From JALHFZ01 sp964483085 (lineage in GTDB: Bacteria > Synergistota > Synergistia > Synergistales > Aminobacteriaceae), in the NCBI GenBank assembly GCA_964483085.1, contig CAYZZX010000028.1, positions 1 through 20,177 on the forward strand: a stretch of 20,177 nt of DNA. Direction: 5' to 3'. The position numbers and the translations under genes are program-made. Every line of letters begins with the position of its first letter. Positions within the stretch are counted from its first letter, which is position 1. This document shows positions 6,790-15,152 of this stretch, in pieces. Under the pieces are notes generated by a model that had not been told where the DNA came from, did not search any database, and was given only the letters and a program-made list of their open reading frames with translations.

Positions 6790-8805
6790 ACGGTCAAGGG
6801 CCGCCTTGCGCTCCCGTTCGAGTTTGTCCTTTTCAGCCCGTTCGAGAGCTTCCCGCTGCTGTCGGACGAGGAATTCCTCGAGCTTCCGGACGTGCTCCTC
6901 CACCTTGGCATCGGGGGAGAGAGCCAGCCCTGCCCGATATTTTTCGATGGCCCCCTGGTACTCCTTCGCCACCTGGAGGGCGGCGGCCTGCTTCCAGAGA
7001 GCTTCAGCCCGACCTCTCACTGCGACCTCCTCCGCCTCCTTCTTCCGGAGAGCGGCAAGGAAAGCCTCAAGTTTTTTCACGTGCTCCTCCACCGAGGGCT
7101 CCCGGAAGAGCTCAAGCCCCTCGCTGTATTTTCCTATCGCTTCCTCGTACTTTTCCCTCTTCTGCAGTTCGCCCGCCGCCTTCCAGAGCTCGTGGGCCTT
7201 TTCCCGTTTCGAATCTGCCCGAGAACGGTCGAGGGCACCCTTCATCCGGGCAAGCTCCCGGACAATGGCCGGATTTTCCGGATCGAGGGCCGCAGCTTTT
7301 TCCATGGAGGCCACGGCCGATTCAAAGGAGCGGTTCTTTTCGGCGTTTTGAGCGGTGAGGAACTCCCTGGCGGCCTCCCCCTTCTTCGCCGAATGGAGGA
7401 CGGACAGTTCAATACCCCCCCTGCCCGCCTCTTTTCCTCCGAGTTTCATCACGGCCGTCACGGAGATCTTTCCGGGCGCGGGAAGAGTCACATGGGCATT
7501 TGACGGAGATCCGTATTCCAGGCGCCCACCTCCGTCCAGAGTCCATTCCCAGGCTGCTCCATAGTTGATGACGGCGGGAACGGCCGTCAGGGAGAGAGTT
7601 TGTCCTTCTATCCATTCCCCCTGTGCCGGGTAGTCGACCCGTCCATCGGGATGAACTATTTTTTCAACTCCCGAGACCCTCCCGACCTGTATATCGACCT
7701 TCAGAGGTTCCACCCGGACGGTTCCCTCAAGCTCCGTCCGGAAAGTCCCCTGTTTTGCCTCCACGAGGACGGAGACCGATACGGGATCAAGGCCGTAGAC
7801 TGGGCCGAGGTTCTCCCGCCCATCTTCGCTGCCCCAGCGCAGATCCGTCCGGAGGGAGTCCTTCCACTTGAAGGAGAGAAGGTTCTTTCCCGCTATTTCC
7901 TTCGGCAGCTCCACGAACGCCAGGAAGAATTTTCCGGGCTGCACCGTCTCGGGAAGGATCAGGGAAAGACGGGGTTCGGCTACGGAGACGGTGAATTTCT
8001 CCGACGTTCCGAGGATCTTCCCCTTTCTGTTTATGACCTCCGCCCATACGGAGGCCGCACCGGGCTGCACAGCTCTGCCCGAAAATCCCGGTCCCCTTCT
8101 GTCGGATGGGTCCCAGAGGATGAGCGGATCCCCGGCGAGCCGGATCAGGGGGACGGGATTGCGATTAACTCCCGATCCCGGAGGGGAGAGGGGATAATCC
8201 ACCCGGCAGGTGAGAGATTCGCCGAGGGACGCCCTTTCGGGAAGACCGGTAATGGTCACAGAGAAGGGCTTCACGTCGACCGAAAGAGTCGCCCGCTCTG
8301 TCTTCTTCAACGCATCCGTCACCGTCACCGTGAGGCTCTTTTTACCCGGAGAGTCCGCAACGAGGGTAACCTTTTCGGCCGTTCCCGCTGCGTCTCCGCT
8401 CCATTCATAGCGGTAGGGGGGCTTTCCCCCCTCCCCCTGGGCCGTGAAGACGGCCGAACCGTTCACCGAGAGATCGGCCGACTCCGGGGTTATGCTCACC
8501 TTCAGGGGAGGAGAAGCCAGCTCCGGAGGGAGCTCGACCACCGGAAAGGAGGCGGATCCCGTGCCGAGAAGCAGCCCTTCGGCGTTCCGTATCTCCACAA
8601 CAACCGATGCCGTGCCCGCCGCATTGCCGTAGAGCGTCGCCTCCGACCCTATGCCCGTCGAGACGAGGGAGGTCCCCTCTCCGGGAATCCACTTCCAGCG
8701 CAGATCCTTGGGAGCGTCCTTCTCCCTGATCTCCGCCTTCCCCTTCACATGCTCGTCCCGGAGGAAGGTGCTCTTTTCCAGGGTCTGAAGGCCCTTCCCC
8801 TCCAC
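6790..8805 (-). CDS. Middle part of giant exported protein: Ig/PKD-like domains and TPR-like modules
   Basis: About 672 residues run from a GTG at 8803-8805, directly after an in-frame TGA (8806-8808), to the gap. Order: the remainder of an Ig-like domain (LRWKWIPGEGTSLVS); an Ig/PKD-like domain (PPYRYEWSGDAAG); a domain with RLAGDPLILWDPSD; one with LSFKWKDSLRTDLRWG; one with AAWEWTLDGGGRLEYG; then a helical part. The helical part has a TPR-like start (AREFLTAQNAEKNRSFESAV) and two related units of about 62 residues. The first runs ELWKAAGELQKREKYEEAI to VEEHVKKLEAFL; the second runs ALWKQAAALQVAKEYQGAI to VEEHVRKLEEFL. It ends in a charged coiled coil. There is no signal peptide, so translation from this GTG would leave Ig domains in the cytoplasm. 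It is better explained as a continuation of the upstream frame. Confidence 0.78.
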
Positions 8806-11800
8806 TCATTCCTGAGGACGCGGCCCTGCGGGACCGAGGATTGTCACGACCACTTCGTACCCCTTTATCTCCACAGAGGCCCTTCCTTTGGCCAGAATTT
8901 CCCCCTTGGGGCTGCGCACCTCCGCCTCGGCCGAATAGGTGCCCATCTCCTCGGCCAGAAAGGAAAACCGGGTGGTATCGGCGGCGAGGGCTCCCTGCCG
9001 GCGGGATTTTCCCTTCAGATTCCATACCACGAAGGCTCCTTCTGGGAGAGGGGGTTTTGTTAAGGCCTTCACCTCGATCTCCTGCCCCACCCTTCCGTCC
9101 TTCGGCGTGACGGCAAAGGTGAGTTCCGGGCCGATGACCTCGATCTCCATCTGGTCCGACTCGCCCAGGGTCTCCCCCTTTTCCCGGAGGGCGGATACCC
9201 AGATCCCCACCTTTCCGGGCTCGGAGAAGACCGCCCGAGTTCTCCCCTCTGGGCTTTCAGCGGGGGAGAAGGCGACCTCCGTGCTCGGTTCGAAGCGGAA
9301 GAGGACGTCCTTCTCCTTATTCCCCTCCCCCAGGGAGGCCTGGAGCTCGAGGGGGGTTCCCGCGGCGACGGGGCCTGAGACAGGGGATATTCTCTTCAGC
9401 GAAACGGCCCCTTCCTTCTCCATTTTTGCCGTGCCTTCGGGGGCTGAGGTCGTCCGTTTCGGATCGGGGACAACCCTGATGCTTGCGAGAATTGCCCGGA
9501 GCCCGATGAGGGCTTTGTCCAGCTCTTCCTGAACTTCTTCCCGGCGAGACTGGTCGGGGCTTGTACAGTTGAGAGAGGCTGAAAACCAGATGGAAACCTC
9601 CCCCTTCAAGACCATCCCCTTCAGAATTGCCGATCCGCTGAAACTGCCGACGAAGACCTCCTGCCTGTCGACATGTTTCCTGCTGAGGAGAGTGCGGACC
9701 ATCATGTACCCCTTGTAGTCGTCTATGGAGACGGCTTCTTTCGAACCGAAGGGTTCGTTCTGTACAACCTCTTTTTCGAGGGCCTCCATGCTCCGCTGGG
9801 GCCAGGTGCCGATCTCGACCAGAAACTCCCCCTTCCAGCCCAGAGGGTCGTCCTTCTGGCTGCTCCGCAGCAGGGTGAAGCCGTTCTCCTTCGGCCCGCC
9901 GGCCCAGTTGGAGCTCGCCGTCACGGAGCACCCCATGGGCAGCACCTCAGGGTCGGCGAACCCCTCGCCAAGAGAGGTCAGAGGAGTTCCCTTCTGATAG
10001 CTCTTGAGCTTCTCGTAGACGAAGATGCCGATACTGCCCTTCTTCCCCCGGAAATTGACATTGGGAAGAAACTGGATCTGCCCCTCCGGAACGGAGGTTC
10101 TGCCGTCTCCGGCATCTTCGTTCAGAAGGGCGTAGGGACGGAGAGGAGCGTTCATCTCCTGTCCCCACCGGTAGGAGGAGGCGGCCTTTTCCGCCATAGA
10201 GGGAGGAAGCTCCGCCCGCACCGTGAGAATGTCCCCTTCCATCACCCGGGCCGGAACCACCAGGCGGATATCCCCCTTCGTCTCGGCTATTTCGGCGGGA
10301 GGCTCTGTACCTTCTTTCTCCGCAGGCGTCTTCTTCTTATCCTGCGGTTCTGGTACAGGCTTTTCCTCTTTCTGCCCTTCCGGCTTTTCCTTTTCCCCTT
10401 CCTCTCCTTCTTCCCGCTCCTCCTCCTCACCCGCCGGCTCCCACTGCGGATCGGTCACGGTGATGAAGTCCGTATCGAGGGTGGCGGACTTCCCCTTACC
10501 GTCCTCCGCGACGACCCGGAAGCGGAGGTCCTGCCCCGAAAGCCCCCGGGGGGACTTGGTCATGCAGGGGGCGACCGCGATGGTATTGACGCTCCACCGC
10601 TGCCCCCCGGAGTTCCATTCGTACCACGAATAGGTCACGTCATTCCGGGGGTTGGAGACGCAGATTTTTATATCCGTTGCGTCGTCCGTCTTCCGGGGGT
10701 AGGGGGCGAGCGCAAGGGAGACGGGGGCATCTTTGACCAGTTCAATTATCCTGACCGCCTGCCCCTCGTAGAGGATGAACTCCCCCTCCGTGACCTGACG
10801 GGCGTAGAGGGAGATCTCGACGGGCCCCTCTTTTCTTCCCGCGCTGTCGAAGAGGAGGGTGCTTTTGCCGTTATTATCCCTTACGGGCTCTCCGTTCACC
10901 GACCACTGGTATTCCAGCCTTCCCTCTCCCGAACGGGGGAAGACGATCCCCCGGAGGCGGAGGGAGCTTCCGGCGGCGATCTCCGATATCTCGGGGGCGA
11001 TGAGCACCTTGAGATCCTTCTCACTTCCCAGGGATGGCTCCACCGCGAGTCGCAGAGAGGAGTCCGACGCAATGATGTTGTCCGATCTTCCCTCCACCTT
11101 CAGGGTGACGACCTCTCCCTCGTACCCGATTCCGTCGAAGAGGAAGACGTTTTCTGCGGAGGCGTGGACCTGCCGGCCGTTGATGAACCAGAAGTACCGG
11201 GTGAACCCTACCCCGCCCAGACCGAAACGAACGGTCTCTGCGGTGAGCGGCACCCTTTCTCCGGCGTTCATAACCTTGACGGGGGCGGTCAGGCGCAGCT
11301 CCGCCTTCGGAGCCTCTTCGGAAGTGAGCACCGTGACGGTGTGGACCGCCCGCACCCAGTCCGTGCCGGGGAGATCCGCCAGAGCATGGACCTCGAGCTT
11401 TCTCTCCCCTGCTTGCGCGGGGATCCAGGTGATCCTGGCAGTCCTTCCTCCCCTGAGGCCCTCTCCCTCCCCTCCCGAGGCGAATCCCCAGTCGTACCGG
11501 ACGGAGCGGACCTCCCGGTCGAGGAGGGCCGTGAACTCCTCCTCCCTTCCCACTTCCACGGTCGAAGGGCCGGTTATGCGGAGAAGAAGGGGGGTCTGTT
11601 TCCCCCGGAGGGAGTCGAGATACTCCCGGTATTCGTCGATCATTTCTCGCCGCTGAGGGCTGCCCGAGGGATAGATCGCCGCCCCCATCCGGGCCCGGGC
11701 CGCGGGCTGGACGGTCTTGAAGTCCGCTTTCTCCCGCCCCACGATCTCCTCCACGCCCCGACGGGCCTCCCCCAGGGCCTGCCGGGCGGCGGCGAGTTCC

Positions 11801-12139
11801 CTTTCGTCCTCCTCCCGATTACTCTCAATCGAAAGGGCCGAACAGGAGGGTTTCCGCACGAGGATAAAGAAGGCCTTCCATTTTTCCCGAAGAGCCATGA
11901 GCTCTCCATGGGCCTCTTTCCATCCCTTCCAGTCCTCGAGGACCTTCTCCATGGCGGGACGGTCCTCTTCTGCGTCCCCCGTCAGCTCGAGGATGGGTTT
12001 GGCGCACCCAAGCTCCTTCTCTATCTCCCGGAGTTTTTCCATCCCCGCTCCGGAGAGGAATTCCTTCCGCTTCTCCAGTTCCTTCAGCACCTCGGCGAAG
12101 TACTGCCGGGTCATCTTCTGAACTTCCCCTTCGTAATCC
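8806..12139 (-). CDS. Central part of giant exported protein: Ig/PKD-like array with acidic linker
   Basis: About 1,110 residues are open at the gap and end at TGA 8806-8808. The helical start (MTRQYFAEVLKELEKRKEF onward, preceded by DYEGEVQK) carries on from the upstream piece. At least four Ig/PKD-like domains follow, marked by YDWGFASG, YFWFINGR, YQWSVNGE and YSWYEWNS. Then comes a strongly acidic Glu/Lys/Pro linker of about 45 residues, encoded near 10305-10440, and another domain with YRWGQEM. Next is a beta-rich domain of about 160 residues (GWKGEFLVEIGTWPQ) that may be a further relative of the two C-terminal repeats, and two more Ig-like domains. The frame is continuous with the next piece apart from the single TGA. 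Such arrays are typical of extracellular or cell-surface structural proteins. A ligand or partner cannot be inferred. Confidence 0.8.
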
Positions 12140-12239
12140 NNNNNNNNNNNNNNNNNNNNNNNNNNNNNNNNNNNNNNNNNNNNNNNNNNNNNNNNNNNNN
12201 NNNNNNNNNNNNNNNNNNNNNNNNNNNNNNNNNNNNNNN
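12140..12239. other. Assembly gap (100 N) within the giant protein gene
   Basis: There are exactly 100 N. The flanks do not overlap and encode different sequence (DRWR on one side, DYEGEVQ on the other, both helical and charged). The frames on the two sides differ under a literal 100-base gap, so its true length is not 100, or a stop and restart is hidden here. Confidence 0.9.
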
Positions 12240-14362
12240 ACCCGCCACCGGTCCCCCTCCCGCTCGAACTCCGTCCCCTCGTAGAGGGCGTCCACCATCT
12301 CGCTGTAGAGCCACTGCTGCCACTGCCCCACGGACCATTCTGCCGCCGCGACGCTCATTCCGTAGAGAGCTTCGGGGATAGCTGCAGTGGGAAAGAGGAT
12401 ATAGACCACGCCGATGGCCGCCCGGGTATAGTTCTCCATGACCACGGCCTCCACGATGTCACCGCCGGGAACCCTCGAACGGAAGATCTGGGTTCCGAGG
12501 TTCGAAAAGCTCTCGTTCCAGTTCCTTCCTCCGGCGACGGCATCCCAGTGCCCAAGAAATTCACTTCCGAGATTGAACGCTTTGAAGGGAAGGGAATTTC
12601 CCACTTTACCGAGGATCGTGGCGTTCAGCCGGTCGTTGATCTTTCCGATGGGAAGGGGGATCGTCAGGCGGAATTTCCCCTCGGGGTTGCCGAACCGAAG
12701 CTCCGTGTTCAGGGCCCGGAGATGGGCCACCGTGTTGTTATCGAGATAGTCAATCGTATTGTTGAAGGAATCCAGGGCGGCGTCGGCGGTTTCATAGTAA
12801 GACCCGATCTTTTCCCAGACCATGATGAGGGACATCTCAAAGGATTTCGGGTTTTCCGCCGTCTTCTCGAGGAGCTCTCTCATCCGCTCCATCTCTGCCG
12901 GGGGAATGCGGAGGGTCTCCCTCTTCAGGGCAGCCGCAAGGGCATCCATGGTCTCAGCGGCCTTCGGGGGGAAGTCCACCCCCTTCTCGCCGTAGGCCTT
13001 GTGGATCTCCTCGAGTTCACCCAGGAGTTTTTCCTGCTCTCCCCTTTTCCTCTCGGGGGACTCGGTATCCTCAATGGTTTTCATCCGCCGATCGAGCCCC
13101 CGGGAGATGTTCTCCCGGAGAAGCCCCACAGCCCGCTCCCCCGCCGCACGGATCGCCCGCTCGAGGGCCGGCATATCCGCCGGAGTGCCCAGGAAGGCGG
13201 AGCTGCCCCTCAGAATCCGCTTGAGCCGCTCCGCCGGAGGGAGCCCCTTGTTGCCCGCCAGCTCCGTGACGGCCTTGGCCCAGGAGGCAAGGGCCGGATC
13301 GGCCGGTGGGCCGGACTGAAGGGCGGCGCTCCGTTCGACGAACTTGGCGATCTTGACGAGTTTTTCATGATAGGAGAGGGTCGAAGCAAGGGCATCGGTG
13401 TTCAGATGGCGCAGAAGCTCGAGGCTCATGGACGGCTCAAGCCCGTCCCGCACTCTTTCGGGGGGCTCGTCCATCAGGCGGGCGAGCTGATCCTCCCCTC
13501 CGGCCTTGATCTGCATATTGTTTTTCAGATTCGCGAAGATAAAGGACCGGGTCAGGGGGTCGGTGACGGGGATATATTTCACAGAGCCATTTTCGAGAGA
13601 AATCTCCTGCAGAAGGCCTCGTCTGAGGGCGTCCATCTCCGCCCAGTCCGCCGAGGCCTGGGTGATGTACACATCGGTGGTGGCCCTTCTCTGGGCGGTG
13701 GCGTGAGCTTCGAGATCCGCCATATCCATACCGAAGATATTTCTTATTTCCTGATTGTAGAGGTTCCGCAGCTCCACGGCATTTTCGACCATGGAGGCGA
13801 TGACGGAAAAATCGATGTCCCCTTCAAATCGGAGGTCTCGGTAATTTTCCGAAGCCCAGCTCCCCACGTCCATCTTGATGAGATAGGGGAAATCCGGATG
13901 GGACTTTGCGTAGCGGACGACGGCCCGGTCGAAGGCGGTCTGCACATTGCTGCGCCGGACGTCGAGGAGGGTCCGCTCCGCCCTTCCGAAGGCTTTGTTC
14001 CATTCAGCCAGGGCATCGCTCATGCAGGCCAGGGGAGGCCTCCCCGTCTGCTTCGCCAGTTCGGAGGTCTTTTCGTTGATGTAATCCCCCTTGAAGGCGG
14101 CGAGATCCGGAAGGGTCAGGCCGTCCGCGCCCAGGGAGTTGTAGAAGGCCAGGGGGTCGAGGCGCCCCGCCCCCACGTCTCCGAGGCGTTCGGCAAGGGA
14201 ATCGTACTGGGTTTGCTTCAGGGAGGGAGGCTTCCCGATGGGGTTGATCTTCAGCCAGGCCTCTTCCTCCGGAGAGGCTCCCGAGGCCGGAAGAGGTGAG
14301 ATTGGGAGGATGAGACAGAAGAGCAACAAAATAACAAGGCCGGAAACGGAGCGGGTTTTCAT
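12240..14362 (-). CDS. N-terminal part of giant exported protein (signal peptide and helical region)
   Basis: About 707 residues run from an ATG at 14360-14362 to the gap. The start was chosen because GGAGGTG lies six bases upstream and a Sec signal peptide follows (MKTRSVSGLVILLLFCLI, cleavage near LPASGA). A longer frame exists upstream but begins inside the repeat arm. The mature region is mainly alpha-helical with long charged segments. It includes a Gly/Asn-rich part (DRLNATILGKVGNSLPFKAF) and a hydrophobic stretch near residues 645-690 (AAIGVVYILFPTAAIPEAL) that could be an amphipathic or membrane-associating segment. I recognise no family. The next piece probably continues the same polypeptide, since no separate start or intergenic sequence is visible. 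The gap prevents proof. Confidence 0.82.
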
Positions 14363-14381
14363 GACGAACACCTCCGTGAGA

Positions 14382-14455
14382 GCGGGGTCAGACCTACACA
14401 TTTGACAAAAAATGCAATTTTCTTTCCTTTGTCAAATGTGTAGGTCTGACCCCGC
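14382..14455. repeat. Dispersed hairpin repeat, copy 3, with 18-nt loop
   Basis: The 26-nt left arm (14384-14409) and right arm (14428-14453) are perfect complements. Pairing extends two bases outward to GC/GC, around an AT-rich 18-nt loop. The arm matches the copy at 3-54 over its first 25 bases. It lies about 20 bp upstream of the giant protein's start codon, just outside its ribosome-binding site, so it would fall in that gene's mRNA leader or promoter region. Confidence 0.93.
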
Positions 14456-14493
14456 CTTTGATTTCCAACATGCTTCCAGATGATTCTACCAAT

Positions 14494-14512
14494 TTCCCAC
14501 CAATAATGGGAA
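14494..14512. promoter_or_regulatory. Short inverted repeat in the giant gene / rubrerythrin divergent spacer
   Basis: TTCCCA (14494-14499) and TGGGAA (14507-14512) form a 6-bp inverted repeat with a 7-bp spacer, between the divergent starts at 14362 and 14624. It may be a protein-binding site. No promoter for the giant gene is convincing nearby. Confidence 0.2.
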
Positions 14513-14583
14513 GGAAAAACCAGGAAGATCAAAAGTATTTTGAAGAATTGCTGTACTTGTAGTGATTTACCCTCTCTGTGGGG

Positions 14584-14589
14584 TATAAT
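14584..14589 (+). promoter_or_regulatory. -10 hexamer of the rubrerythrin-like gene
   Basis: A perfect TATAAT lies 34 bp upstream of the ATG at 14624. No good -35 hexamer is present 16-18 bp upstream (AGTGAT at 17 bp), so an activator or an unusual sigma factor may be involved. I see no PerR or Fur box. Confidence 0.45.
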
Positions 14590-14623
14590 TTAATGACAGA
14601 TTTCATACTGAGGAGGGATATCA

Positions 14624-15097
14624 ATGGCTGCTCCAACCTTTGACATGAAAAAAGCGCTCTGCTACGGAATCCACGCTGAGGTCGAAGCCAAGAGCTTTTA
14701 CAGTCTGTGGGCCGACAACGTTGAAGAGGATTACCTGAAGAAGGAACTTCGCGAACTCTCCGACTGGGAGGGCGAGCACGAAGAGAGCCTTCAGGAGTAT
14801 TACGAAAAGCTCTACGGCGAACGTTGCCCCATCGACCCGGACATGATCGTCTCCCCCGAGCTTCACGTCCAGACAAAGGACTTCGGGGATGTGACCTCCC
14901 TGCTCCGCATCGCCTCCGCCGCCTATCTTTCAGAGATGCGGGCCATGGAATTTTACGAGCGTCTCGAGAAGGAGAGCACCGGCGAAGCCGCCACCATGTT
15001 CGGCAAAATCAAGGAGATGGAAAAGGAACACATGGTTATCACCAAGAAACGGTATATGAAGATGCGCTCCGACGTCGTGGGCTTCCACGCGTTCTAA
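14624..15097 (+). CDS. Rubrerythrin-like diiron protein without a rubredoxin domain
   Basis: This is a cytoplasmic ferritin-like four-helix protein of 157 residues. GAGGAGGG lies six bases before the ATG. Diiron ligand pattern: Glu in helix 1 (HAEVEAKSFY), ExxH in helix 2 (WEGEHEES), Glu in helix 3 (YLSEMRAMEFYERL) and ExxH in helix 4 (MEKEHMVITKKRY). All four ligand-bearing helices are therefore present. Classical rubrerythrins reduce peroxide in anaerobes using an extra rubredoxin FeS4 domain with two CxxC motifs. That domain is absent here, so electrons would come from a separate rubredoxin or the role differs. It is a single-gene unit, divergent from the giant protein gene, and ends at the terminator at 15115-15152. 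Confidence 0.92.
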   Translation: MAAPTFDMKKALCYGIHAEVEAKSFYSLWADNVEEDYLKKELRELSDWEGEHEESLQEYYEKLYGERCPIDPDMIVSPELHVQTKDFGDVTSLLRIASAAYLSEMRAMEFYERLEKESTGEAATMFGKIKEMEKEHMVITKKRYMKMRSDVVGFHAF

Positions 15098-15114
15098 AAC
15101 TACCGGCACAGAAT

Positions 15115-15152
15115 AAAAAAGAAGGGGCCTGTTTTCCAGCCCCTTCTTTTTT
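15115..15152. terminator. Bidirectional terminator between convergent genes
   Basis: A 14-bp stem (AAAAAAGAAGGGGC with GCCCCTTCTTTTTT) encloses a 10-nt loop, with A- and T-tracts suited to both directions. It ends the rubrerythrin transcript on the plus strand and abuts the acyl-CoA ligase stop codon (15152-15154) on the minus strand. Confidence 0.93.

Noticed and set aside
8803..8808. TGA as a selenocysteine codon
   Set aside because: The position is in a structural Ig-like domain with no redox motif, and I see no SECIS-like hairpin immediately downstream. Trp-to-stop change is simpler.
9673..12381. Long plus-strand open frame opposite the giant protein
   Set aside because: It is an antisense shadow in high-GC DNA: Pro/Arg/Gly-rich, no domain pattern, runs through the N gap, and the minus-strand frame has clear Ig-like motifs. 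The same holds for the long plus-strand frames at 12548-14299 and 7600-9063.
14362..14401. Earlier start for the giant protein, inside the repeat arm (protein beginning MCRSDP)
   Set aside because: The ATG comes from the repeat arm itself and lacks a ribosome-binding site. The ATG at 14362 has GGAGGTG and begins a signal peptide. The same MCRSDP start arises by chance at copy 1.
1..14455. CRISPR array made of the repeated hairpin arms
   Set aside because: Copies are kilobases apart with genes between them. There are no regular spacers and no cas genes.
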